64,000 nt of DNA from Pseudomonas sp. ATCC 13867 (GTDB lineage Bacteria; Pseudomonadota; Gammaproteobacteria; Pseudomonadales; Pseudomonadaceae): the NCBI RefSeq assembly GCF_000349845.1, contig NC_020829.1, positions 3,169,001-3,233,000 of the forward strand. Reading direction: 5' to 3'. Positions 44,401 through 52,562 of this stretch are shown here, in pieces (within the stretch, counting starts at the first letter, position 1; each line of letters opens with the position of its first letter). The notes under the pieces were generated by a model. The model worked only from the letters and a program-made list of their open reading frames with translations, was not told the origin of the DNA and ran no database searches. The position numbers and the translations under genes are program-made.

Positions 44401-45903
44401 TTATTTTCGGATGGGTTGGAAGTTGGCGACGTAGGCCTGGCCTTGCTTCGGGTAGTAGATCTCCCCGCCGCTGGCGGCACCCGAACGCTTGTCGAAGACG
44501 ATGTCCATGCAGGTGACCGGCGACGTCGCCGGGTCCGCCGCGAACACCCGGTAGAGCACCTTGTCCTCGCCTTCGTAGGCGTTGGCCACGCCCGGGAATT
44601 TCGCCGACTGTTTCTTGCCGCCGGCCTTGTAGTTGGCGATGAACTGCATCTCCGGCTGCGCCACCACCAGCGCGTTCTCGCGCAGGATCGACACCGGGCC
44701 GACCAGCGCCACGTGGCCGTTCACCACCTTGCCCCAGGGCCGGCCATTCATGCCCGGCAGGTAGTCGGTGGTCTCCGGTTCGCCCAGTGGCGCGCCGCTG
44801 GCCAGGTTCTTCACCTCACCCTCGCTGCGCGGCATGTCGCCGATGCAGGAGCTGGCGGGCACCGCCGCGTAGGCCGGGGCAATCAGGCTGAAGGTCGAGG
44901 CCTTCGGCTGAATGCCCTGCGCCAGGGTCGAGGTGGTGCTGAGCACCGGACTGCCGCCGAAGTCGATACCGCCCTTGCCCGGCAGGCTGATACCGCTCGA
45001 CGGGGCCGCCTCGACGGTTTCCTCCGGCTGCACCTGGGGCACCGGCAGCGGCGCGGGCCTGGCCGGCGCGCGGGCCGGTTTGTCCGCCGGCTTGGCGGCA
45101 GCCGGACGGGCCGTGCCGTGGGCCAGGTACTTGGGATTGTTGCGTTCGGCGCGCACGCGCTCCACCAGCAGTTGCTGGCTGTCCACTTCGGTCATCTCGA
45201 CGCGGCGGTTCTTCGCCCGGCCGGACTCGCTGGCGTTGTCCGCCAGAGGACGGGACGCGCCGGCGCCCTGGTAGTAGATGTCGCTGGCCGGAATGCCGAC
45301 CTCGGCGAGGATGCCGCCCACCGCGCGAGCGCGCTGCTCGGACAGGCGCTGGTTGAACTCGGCCGAACCGGTGGCGTCGGTATGGCCGACGACGAGGATC
45401 TTCTTGCCGGCGTTCTTCGGATCGTTGCGCCCTTCGGCCAGTGCCTGGGCGATCTTGCGCAACTGACGCTGGCCGTCCACGGTGACCCGTGCCGAACCGA
45501 CATCGAACATCGAGCTGTCCTGCACCTGCGCCTCGATACCGACCACCGCCGGTGCGGCGCCGGGCTGTGCCGCCTGCCCGGCCGGCGCGGCGGCCTGCAG
45601 CTCGGTGACCTGGATGTCGATCCCCTCTTCCTTGGCGATGGCCTGCAGGCGCTTGACCCGTTGCTGGTACAGGTAGGTTGCGCCGCAGCCCACGACCGCC
45701 CCCACTGCCACTCCGGCGCCGATGTTCTTGCCGGTGGCCGCCGCCACCCCGCCGCCGATAAGTGCGCCGGCGATCCCGCCGAGGACGCAGGCGGTAGCGC
45801 CATTGGAACTTCCAAGGCCTTTGTCGATGCTGGCGCAGCCGCTCAGGCCGAGCGAAATGGCTACGGCGAGCGCGGTCGGCCGCAGAATGGCATTGCTGAA
45901 CAT
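44401..45903 (-). CDS. OmpA-family lipoprotein of the envelope operon
   Basis: The 500-residue protein starts with a lipoprotein signal (LSGC, Cys23). A glycine-zipper-like hydrophobic segment (about 35-75, VLGGIAGALIGGGVAAATGKNIG) follows. The OmpA C-terminal peptidoglycan-binding domain (about 128-240) has HTDATGSAEFNQRLSEQRA and NRRVEM. A Pro/Ala-rich linker (about 265-300) leads to a long C-terminal domain (about 330-500) of unknown fold. It should anchor in the outer membrane and hold peptidoglycan. First gene of the operon, with a 532-bp upstream spacer. Confidence 0.87.
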   Translation of the reverse strand: MFSNAILRPTALAVAISLGLSGCASIDKGLGSSNGATACVLGGIAGALIGGGVAAATGKNIGAGVAVGAVVGCGATYLYQQRVKRLQAIAKEEGIDIQVTELQAAAPAGQAAQPGAAPAVVGIEAQVQDSSMFDVGSARVTVDGQRQLRKIAQALAEGRNDPKNAGKKILVVGHTDATGSAEFNQRLSEQRARAVGGILAEVGIPASDIYYQGAGASRPLADNASESGRAKNRRVEMTEVDSQQLLVERVRAERNNPKYLAHGTARPAAAKPADKPARAPARPAPLPVPQVQPEETVEAAPSSGISLPGKGGIDFGGSPVLSTTSTLAQGIQPKASTFSLIAPAYAAVPASSCIGDMPRSEGEVKNLASGAPLGEPETTDYLPGMNGRPWGKVVNGHVALVGPVSILRENALVVAQPEMQFIANYKAGGKKQSAKFPGVANAYEGEDKVLYRVFAADPATSPVTCMDIVFDKRSGAASGGEIYYPKQGQAYVANFQPIRK

Positions 45904-46435
45904 GACTACCCCTTAAGGTCGTGGGTCGGCGGATGAACGAGGGCGAGCGCCGGCAGGACGCGTCGCGGATGGCAGGCGTCAGGCCGCGCGGAGCGGCTGG
46001 CTGCTCGACGGGAAATTCGCGATGGACCTCGTGCCCCGCGCGGAACAACAGGCGGGCAGCGACGAGGCATTACGGCAGGCAGGCGCCGCAGCGGAAAAGG
46101 AGGTTTCGGGCCGTTGGCCAGGACGCGCCGACGCGGGAATGGACGCCGACAGCAAACAGCGGGCGTGAAGATATTGCACCGGTATCCTCCTTGAACGGGT
46201 GGCGAGCGGCCGTCATGGCGCTTCGATCTGACTCACTTTGTGGGCGAGGAATCTATCACATTCTGAATGATATTAAAGTGCTTTCGATGGCATTTTGACG
46301 TCATCGTGCCGCCACTGGCCATCTACCCCTTCGCGTCCGGCATCCGCCGGAGCCTCGCGACGACGGTGCCGCTCCTCCGACTCGGATACACTCCGCCTGC
46401 GCGGTCCTCGTCGCGACGACCACAGCGGAGCCGAC
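45904..46435. promoter_or_regulatory. 532-bp divergent spacer of envelope operon and LysR gene
   Basis: This region must hold the promoters of the envelope operon (leftward) and the LysR gene (rightward). An AT-rich block around 46250-46300 (CACATTCTGAATGATATTAA) is strikingly less GC-rich than its surroundings and is the best promoter candidate. No REP and no convincing coding frame were seen. Confidence 0.5.
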
Positions 46436-47329
46436 ATGCCACGGGAAAACTTCAACGACCTGATCGCCTTCGTCACGGTGGCCCGCGAAGGCAGCTTCAC
46501 CAAGGCGGCGGCGCAGCTGGGGGTCTCCCAGTCGGCGCTGAGCCACACCATCCGCGCCCTGGAAACCCGCCTCGGCCTGCGCCTGCTCAGCCGCACCACC
46601 CGCAGCGTCTCGCCCACCGAGGCCGGCGAGCGGCTGCTGCACACCCTGGCGCCGCGCTTCGAGGAGATCGAGGCGGAACTGGCGGCGCTCAGCGATTTTC
46701 GCGACAAACCCGTGGGCACCCTGCGTATCACCGCCGCCGAACACGCGGCCAGCACCGTGCTCTGGCCGAAGCTCTCGAAAGTGCTGCCGGACTACCCGGA
46801 CATCAAGGTCGAGGTCAGCGTCGATTACGGCCTGACCGACATCGCCGCCGAGCGCTTCGACGCCGGCGTACGCCTGGGCGACCAGGTGGCCAAGGACATG
46901 ATCGCCGTGCGCATCGCCCCGGACCTGCGCATGGCGGTGGCCGCCAGTCCCGCCTACCTCGCCCGCAAGGGCCGCCCGGCAGACGTCCAGGCGCTGGCCA
47001 GCCATGACTGCCTCAACCTGCGCCTGCCGACCTACGGCGGGCTGATGGCCTGGGAGTTCGCCAAGGACGGTCACGAAGTGAAGGCGCGAGTGGAAGGCCA
47101 ACTGACGTTCAACAGCAGCCCGCACATCCTGCGCGCTGCGCTGGACGGCTTCGGCCTGGCCTACCTGCCGCAGGACATGGTCACCGAGCACGTCGCCGCA
47201 GGCCGCCTGGAGCAGGTGCTGGAAGACTGGTGCCCGAGCTTCCCCGGCTACCACCTCTACTACCCCAGCCGTCGGCAGAAATCCCGCGCCTTCACGGTGC
47301 TGGTGGACGCCCTGCGCCATCAGGACTGA
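46436..47329 (+). CDS. LysR-family regulator
   Basis: The 297-residue protein has the helix-turn-helix FNDLIAFVTVAREGSFTKAAAQLGVSQSALSHTI (about 5-38) and the LysR effector domain. It resembles the group that controls neighbouring oxidoreductase genes. It converges with an alcohol dehydrogenase/aldo-keto reductase cluster and is divergent from the envelope operon; which it regulates is unclear. ATG 46436 follows CGGAG. Confidence 0.92.
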   Translation: MPRENFNDLIAFVTVAREGSFTKAAAQLGVSQSALSHTIRALETRLGLRLLSRTTRSVSPTEAGERLLHTLAPRFEEIEAELAALSDFRDKPVGTLRITAAEHAASTVLWPKLSKVLPDYPDIKVEVSVDYGLTDIAAERFDAGVRLGDQVAKDMIAVRIAPDLRMAVAASPAYLARKGRPADVQALASHDCLNLRLPTYGGLMAWEFAKDGHEVKARVEGQLTFNSSPHILRAALDGFGLAYLPQDMVTEHVAAGRLEQVLEDWCPSFPGYHLYYPSRRQKSRAFTVLVDALRHQD

Positions 47330-47362
47330 ACACCGGGCGCAGGACGCGCCCGGCGCACTGCC

Positions 47363-48406
47363 TCAGCCCAGGGTCGACATGTCGATGACGAAGCGGTAGC
47401 GCACGTCGGAGCGCTCCATGCGCTCGAAGGCGTGGTTGATCGCGTCCATGCGGATCATCTCGCACTCCGGCAGGATGTTCTTCTTGCCGCAGAAATCGAG
47501 CAGTTCCTGGGTTTCGGCGATGCCGCCGATGGGCGATCCGGCGATGCGCCGGCGCCCCAGCAGCAGCGGGATGCTGCTGATCTCGTCGATGGGCCCGACC
47601 TGCCCGACCATCACCAGGGTGCCGTCCACGTCCAGCAGCGGCATGTAGGGCTTCAGATCATGCTTCACCGGCACGGTATCGACGATCAGGTCGAAGCTGT
47701 TGGCCGCCGCCTTCATCGCCTGGGCGTCGGACGACACCAGCAGCGCATCGGCACCCAGTTCCAGAGCATCGGCGCGCTTGTCGGCGCTGCGGCTGAGCAC
47801 GGTGACGGTGGCGCCCAGGCCGACCGCCAGCTTCACCGCCATGTGCCCCAGCCCGCCGAGGCCGACCACGCCGACGCGGCTGCCCGGCCCGACGTTCCAG
47901 GTGCGCAGCGGCGAATAGGTGGTGATACCGGCGCACAGCAACGGCGCGGCGCGGCTCAGGTCCAGGGCCGCCGGTACACGGAGGACGAACTCCTCGCGCA
48001 CCACCAGTTGCTGGGAATAACCGCCCTGGGTCGCTTCGCGGGTGATGCGGTCCACACCGTTGTAGGTCTGGGTGTTGCCCTCGCGGCACAACTGTTCCTC
48101 GCCCTTGCGGCACTGGTCGCAGCGCTGGCAGGAATCCACCATGCAGCCCACCGCCACGGCGTCGCCGACCTGGTAGCGGGTCACTTTCGGCCCCACGGCG
48201 GTGACCCGGCCGACGATCTCGTGGCCCGGCACCATCGGGTAGCGGCTGAAGCCCCAGTCGTTGCGGGCCTGGTGCAGGTCGGAGTGGCAAACGCCACAGT
48301 AGAGGACGTCCATCGCCACGTCGTTGTCGCGCAGCGCGCGGCGTTCGAAGGTGAACGGCGCCAGCGGGTCCTGCGGGTTCTGCGCGGCGTATCCAAGGGT
48401 CTTCAT
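47363..48406 (-). CDS. Zinc-dependent NAD(P) alcohol dehydrogenase (YahK/CAD-like)
   Basis: The 347-residue protein is an MDR-family zinc enzyme. It has catalytic zinc ligands in YCGVCHSDLH and GHEIVGRV, a structural zinc lobe with CQRCDQCRKGEEQLC, and the nucleotide motif VGLGGLGHMAVKLA. It matches the cinnamyl-alcohol-dehydrogenase-like YahK group, reducing a range of aldehydes, probably with NADPH. ATG 48406 has AGGAG at good spacing; an ATG two codons upstream is too close to it. The gene ends the cluster 33 bp from the convergent LysR gene. Confidence 0.9.
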   Translation of the reverse strand: MKTLGYAAQNPQDPLAPFTFERRALRDNDVAMDVLYCGVCHSDLHQARNDWGFSRYPMVPGHEIVGRVTAVGPKVTRYQVGDAVAVGCMVDSCQRCDQCRKGEEQLCREGNTQTYNGVDRITREATQGGYSQQLVVREEFVLRVPAALDLSRAAPLLCAGITTYSPLRTWNVGPGSRVGVVGLGGLGHMAVKLAVGLGATVTVLSRSADKRADALELGADALLVSSDAQAMKAAANSFDLIVDTVPVKHDLKPYMPLLDVDGTLVMVGQVGPIDEISSIPLLLGRRRIAGSPIGGIAETQELLDFCGKKNILPECEMIRMDAINHAFERMERSDVRYRFVIDMSTLG

Positions 48407-48426
48407 CGGCATTGCTCCTCGAGGTT

Positions 48427-49434
48427 TCAACGGCGGGCCGGGCGGCCTTCGACGGGATAGGCGGGATCGCTGTAGCCGGGCGTGGAGGCATGACCGGGCG
48501 GCACCAGGCTGTCGACGAAGGTTTCATCCTCGGCAGTCAGCTCGATCTCCAACGCCGGCAGGTAGCCGTCCCAGTGCGCCTCGGTGCGCGGGCCGGCAAT
48601 GAGCGAGCTGACCAGGGGATTGTTCAGCACCCAGGCCAGGGCGAAAGCGGCCGGCGTGGTGCCACGGGCGGCGGCGTGTTCGGCGATGCACTGGGCGATC
48701 CGCAGGGATTCGGGGCGCCATTCGGTCTGCTGGATGCGCTTGTCGCCACGGCCGGCACGGGAGTCCGCCGGCGGCTCGGCGCCGGGCCGGTACTTGCCGG
48801 TGAGCACGCCACGGGCCAGCGGGCTGTAGGGCACCACGCCGATGCCGAAGTGGCCGGCGGCGGGCAGTTGCTCGACTTCGGCGGTGCGGTCCACCAGGTT
48901 GTACAGCGGCTCGCTGCAGATCGGCCGGTCGATGCCCAACCGGTCGGCCAGCCGCACCACCTCGGCGATGCGCCAGCCACGGAAGTTGGACAGCCCGTAG
49001 TAGCGCACCTTGCCCTGGCGGATCAACTCGCCCACGGCGCGCAGGCCCTCCTCCAGCGGCGCATCGACGTCGGTGCGGTGGAAGTAGAGGATGTCCAGGT
49101 AGTCGGTTCCCAGGCGGCGCAGACTGTCGTCCACAGCCTGGTAGATCCATTTGCGCGACTGGCCACGGTTATTCGGACCATCGCCCAGGGCGTTGCCGAA
49201 CTTGCTGGCGATCACCCAGTCATCGCGCCGGGCGGCTACCGCGCGCCCCACGATCTCCTCGGAACGGCCCTTGTGGTAGACGTCGGCGGTGTCGATGAAA
49301 TTGACACCCTGCTCGAAGGCCTTGTCGATGATGCGGCGCGAGGTCGGCTCGTCGGTCTCGCCGCCGAACATCATGGCGCCCAGGCACAAGGGCGAGACTT
49401 TCAGGGCGCTGCGGCCCAGGTAACGGTATTCCAT
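48427..49434 (-). CDS. Aldo/keto reductase
   Basis: This 335-residue AKR TIM-barrel protein begins MEYRYLGRSALKVSPLCLGAMMFGG. It carries the catalytic set Asp in NFIDTADVY, Tyr in ADVYHKG, Lys in VIASKFGN and His in LYFHRTDVD. It reduces carbonyls with NADPH. ATG 49434 has GAGGAAA upstream. It lies 20 bp upstream of the alcohol dehydrogenase and 10 bp after the CMD gene, forming a three-gene unit. Confidence 0.9.
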   Translation of the reverse strand: MEYRYLGRSALKVSPLCLGAMMFGGETDEPTSRRIIDKAFEQGVNFIDTADVYHKGRSEEIVGRAVAARRDDWVIASKFGNALGDGPNNRGQSRKWIYQAVDDSLRRLGTDYLDILYFHRTDVDAPLEEGLRAVGELIRQGKVRYYGLSNFRGWRIAEVVRLADRLGIDRPICSEPLYNLVDRTAEVEQLPAAGHFGIGVVPYSPLARGVLTGKYRPGAEPPADSRAGRGDKRIQQTEWRPESLRIAQCIAEHAAARGTTPAAFALAWVLNNPLVSSLIAGPRTEAHWDGYLPALEIELTAEDETFVDSLVPPGHASTPGYSDPAYPVEGRPARR

Positions 49435-49444
49435 GGAATTTTCC

Positions 49445-49777
49445 TCACTCGGTGGCATCGCGTTCGGCGAACACCCGGCGGGTAACGCCCAGCGCGGTGG
49501 AAGCCGTGGGCCAGCCGGAATAGAAAGCCAGGTGGGTGATCAGCTCGATCAGTTCCTCGCGGGTGACGCCGTTGTCCAGCGCCTTGCCCAGATGGAACTG
49601 CAGTTCGTTGGCCTGGTAGCGCGACATCAGGCTGGCCACGGTGACCAGGCTGCGGTCGCGCGGCGACAGGCCGGGGCGCTCCCAGACGTCGCCGAACAGC
49701 ACCCGGTCGGTGTAGTCGGCCAGCACCGGGGCGATGTCGGCAAAAGCCTTGTGAGCGGTGGAAGGCTGCTCGCTCAT
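49445..49777 (-). CDS. Carboxymuconolactone decarboxylase-family protein
   Basis: The 110-residue protein shows the CMD/AhpD fold: RSLVTVASLMSRYQANELQFHLGKALDNGVTREEL then ELITHLAFYSGWPTA. The cysteines of the AhpD redox motif are absent, so it is not a peroxidase-type member. It is first in the leftward three-gene unit. Its role with two oxidoreductases is unknown; in some strains it accompanies quinone or lactone metabolism. Confidence 0.87.
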   Translation of the reverse strand: MSEQPSTAHKAFADIAPVLADYTDRVLFGDVWERPGLSPRDRSLVTVASLMSRYQANELQFHLGKALDNGVTREELIELITHLAFYSGWPTASTALGVTRRVFAERDATE

Positions 49778-49859
49778 GGTGTTCTCCGCTGGGCTGCTGA
49801 AGTTGCCGACCATGCTAGGCCTGGGCGGTGTGTCGATTAAGGGGCGCAACACGCTTGGA

Positions 49860-49914
49860 CCTATGAGGAACACTCATGAATGGCCCTGCCAGATCCATGA
49901 ATCACGCTCATAGG
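49860..49914. promoter_or_regulatory. Inverted repeat in the divergent CMD/AKR promoter region
   Basis: CCTATGAG (49860-49867) and CTCATAGG (49907-49914) are perfect 8-bp arms, and inner TCATG/CATGA elements are also placed symmetrically. The repeat lies between divergently transcribed CMD and aldo/keto reductase genes and could be the operator for a shared regulator. Confidence 0.5.
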
Positions 49915-49960
49915 CGAATGCGGCTCTGCCCGTCTAATCGCAGCGAAAGTCTTTGAGTAA

Positions 49961-51004
<1,044 letters not shown>

Positions 51005-51071
51005 TCAGCGCGGACAGAACGTGCTCCTGCGTGCAGGGATTTCCCCGCAGGAGCGGACCGACGCCGCCATC

Positions 51072-51205
51072 TGTAGGAGCGAGCTTGCTCGCGAACCGCT
51101 GCCGAGTGAAAGACCGTTGCTCCTACAAAAGTCCCCGGATCCCGTTCGCGATTCGCCGGCAGGGCCGGCGCGTCGGAGGTTCGCGAGCAAGCTCTCTCCT
51201 ACAGG
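51072..51205. repeat. REP elements overlapping the end of a small gene
   Basis: A copy of the main REP (TGTAGGAGCGAGCTTGCTCG, 51072-51091) and an inverted partner (51178-51205, AGCAAGCTCTCTCCTACAGG) lie between convergent genes. A partial TCCTACAAAAG piece at about 51121 lies between them. The right copy contains the stop codon of the small leftward gene. Confidence 0.87.
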
Positions 51206-51438
51206 TTCTCCAGCGCCATCGGGCGATACAGCGGCTCGCTGGCCAGCAGCTTGATGCCGGCTGGCGAGCTTTCCAGCAGGCGCCGCTCGCCGTCGGCCAC
51301 CTGCAACTCAAGGACGAAGCCCTGCCCGCCAAGCGCATCCGCGATGGCACGCACGGCGTCGCGCGCCCAGGGCAGGTCGGAGTCGAAATGGCCGAGCAAC
51401 TGGCCGTGGCGCTGGATGGTGAGACGGTACTTCTGCAT
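51199..51438 (-). CDS. Small conserved-looking hypothetical protein
   Basis: I recognise no family for this 79-residue protein (MQKYRLTIQRHGQLLGHFDSD then VADGERRLLESSPAGIKLLASEP). It has no leader or membrane helix and reads like a compact alpha/beta protein. ATG 51438 follows GAGAG. The stop codon TAG is supplied by the flanking REP element. Coding character is fair. Confidence 0.65.
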   Translation of the reverse strand: MQKYRLTIQRHGQLLGHFDSDLPWARDAVRAIADALGGQGFVLELQVADGERRLLESSPAGIKLLASEPLYRPMALENL

Positions 51439-51580
51439 CGGGAACTCTCGGTTGGGCATGCGGGACTCGCTGGCGGGGCGCAACGACACTTTGTATCGAA
51501 TCGACACCTTGACAGAGGCTACCGATCTGAATGATTTTGTCCAGGTAGTTTTTGATCGACACCACCCCTGAGAGGTCCCC

Positions 51581-52273
51581 ATGAGCCCGACCTGCATTTC
51601 CCTCGACGCCCTCCTCACTGGACGCGCCGTGCCCTTTACCCGCGCCGGATCGCGCAGCGCCATCGCCAAGGCGCCGCGTCAGGGATCGCTGACGATCACC
51701 ACCCTGGGCCTGGAAAGCGACGAGCAAGGCGACCTGCGCGTGCACGGCGGCGTCGAGAAAGCCATCCACCACTATCCCCGCGAACACTACGCGGACTGGA
51801 TCGCCGAGCTGGGCGAACACCCGCTTCTGATGCAGCCGGGCGCCTTCGGCGAGAACTTCAGCAGCACCGGCTGGACCGAGGCGGATGTCTGCCTGGGCGA
51901 TCGCATCCGCGCCGGCACGGCATTGCTGGAGGTGTCCCAGGGGCGGATGCCGTGCTGGAAACTCAACGACCGCTTCGCGGTGGCGCAGATGGCGCTGCGG
52001 GTGCAGGAGTCGGGGCGCACCGGCTGGTACTACCGAGTACTGGAGGAAGGCGTGATCGCCGCCGGCGCGACGCTGGAGCGGGTCGAGCGGCAGCATGCGG
52101 ACTGGCCACTGCAACGGCTCTCCGCCGTGCTGTTCGACAAGCGCGTAGACATGGACATCCTGCGCGAATGCCTGGAATTGCCGCTGGCGCCGAACTGGCG
52201 GCGCACCCTGAGCCGGCGCCTGGAGCAAGGCCAGGTGGAGGATTGGGGGCCGCGTCTGCAGGGCCAGCCCTGA
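51581..52273 (+). CDS. MOSC-domain protein (YiiM-like)
   Basis: This 230-residue MOSC protein begins with VPFTRAGSRSAIAKAP in the N-terminal part. The core follows (DEQGDLRVHGGVEKAIHHYPREHY, then EVSQGRMPCWKLNDRF). The cysteine in MPCWKL is the conserved MOSC residue expected to ligand molybdenum. A C-terminal helical region (3-alpha domain) is present. The relative YiiM in E. coli reduces 6-hydroxylaminopurine using molybdenum cofactor. Its position immediately before a molybdoenzyme operon may be coincidence. Confidence 0.88.
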   Translation: MSPTCISLDALLTGRAVPFTRAGSRSAIAKAPRQGSLTITTLGLESDEQGDLRVHGGVEKAIHHYPREHYADWIAELGEHPLLMQPGAFGENFSSTGWTEADVCLGDRIRAGTALLEVSQGRMPCWKLNDRFAVAQMALRVQESGRTGWYYRVLEEGVIAAGATLERVERQHADWPLQRLSAVLFDKRVDMDILRECLELPLAPNWRRTLSRRLEQGQVEDWGPRLQGQP

Positions 52274-52372
52274 GATAGCACCTGGACGGCCATCGCTATC
52301 TACTCAAATACATAGCGAACCGCAAAGTTCTGCACATTCAACGCAATATCCCGGCGAGTTTTGGAAATCCCT

Positions 52373-52386
52373 TTGATCTGCGTCTA
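52373..52386 (+). promoter_or_regulatory. Weak FNR/Anr-box candidate upstream of narK
   Basis: TTGATCTGCGTCTA has a perfect left half (TTGAT) and three of five matches in the right half of the TTGAT-N4-ATCAA consensus. It lies about 190 bp before the narK start. Anr/Dnr control of nar genes is established in Pseudomonas; this exact site is only a candidate. Confidence 0.4.
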
Positions 52387-52562
52387 GGCTGAGGCTCTAC
52401 AACACCTTCGGGTGCAAAGATAACTAGAGATCCAGCAAGACCGACCGTGAATCGGCCTATGGCAACGCTTGCGAGCACAGGTATCCACTGGCCTGTCCGG
52501 GCATCGCTACGGCTGGAAAAAGAAACCGTTGCCGACGGTGCCGTCAAGGGATTGTGTCCAGT

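Noticed and set aside
41792..45903. Zorya-type phage-defence system
   Set aside because: An OmpA-domain protein and a membrane protein suggested it, but the OmpA gene encodes a lipoprotein, the membrane protein is not MotA-like by eye, and there is no helicase or nuclease gene.
52301..52320. NarL-type heptamers (TACTCAA, TACATAG) upstream of narK
   Set aside because: Each deviates from the consensus and the pairing does not match a standard NarL arrangement, so the evidence is too weak to annotate.
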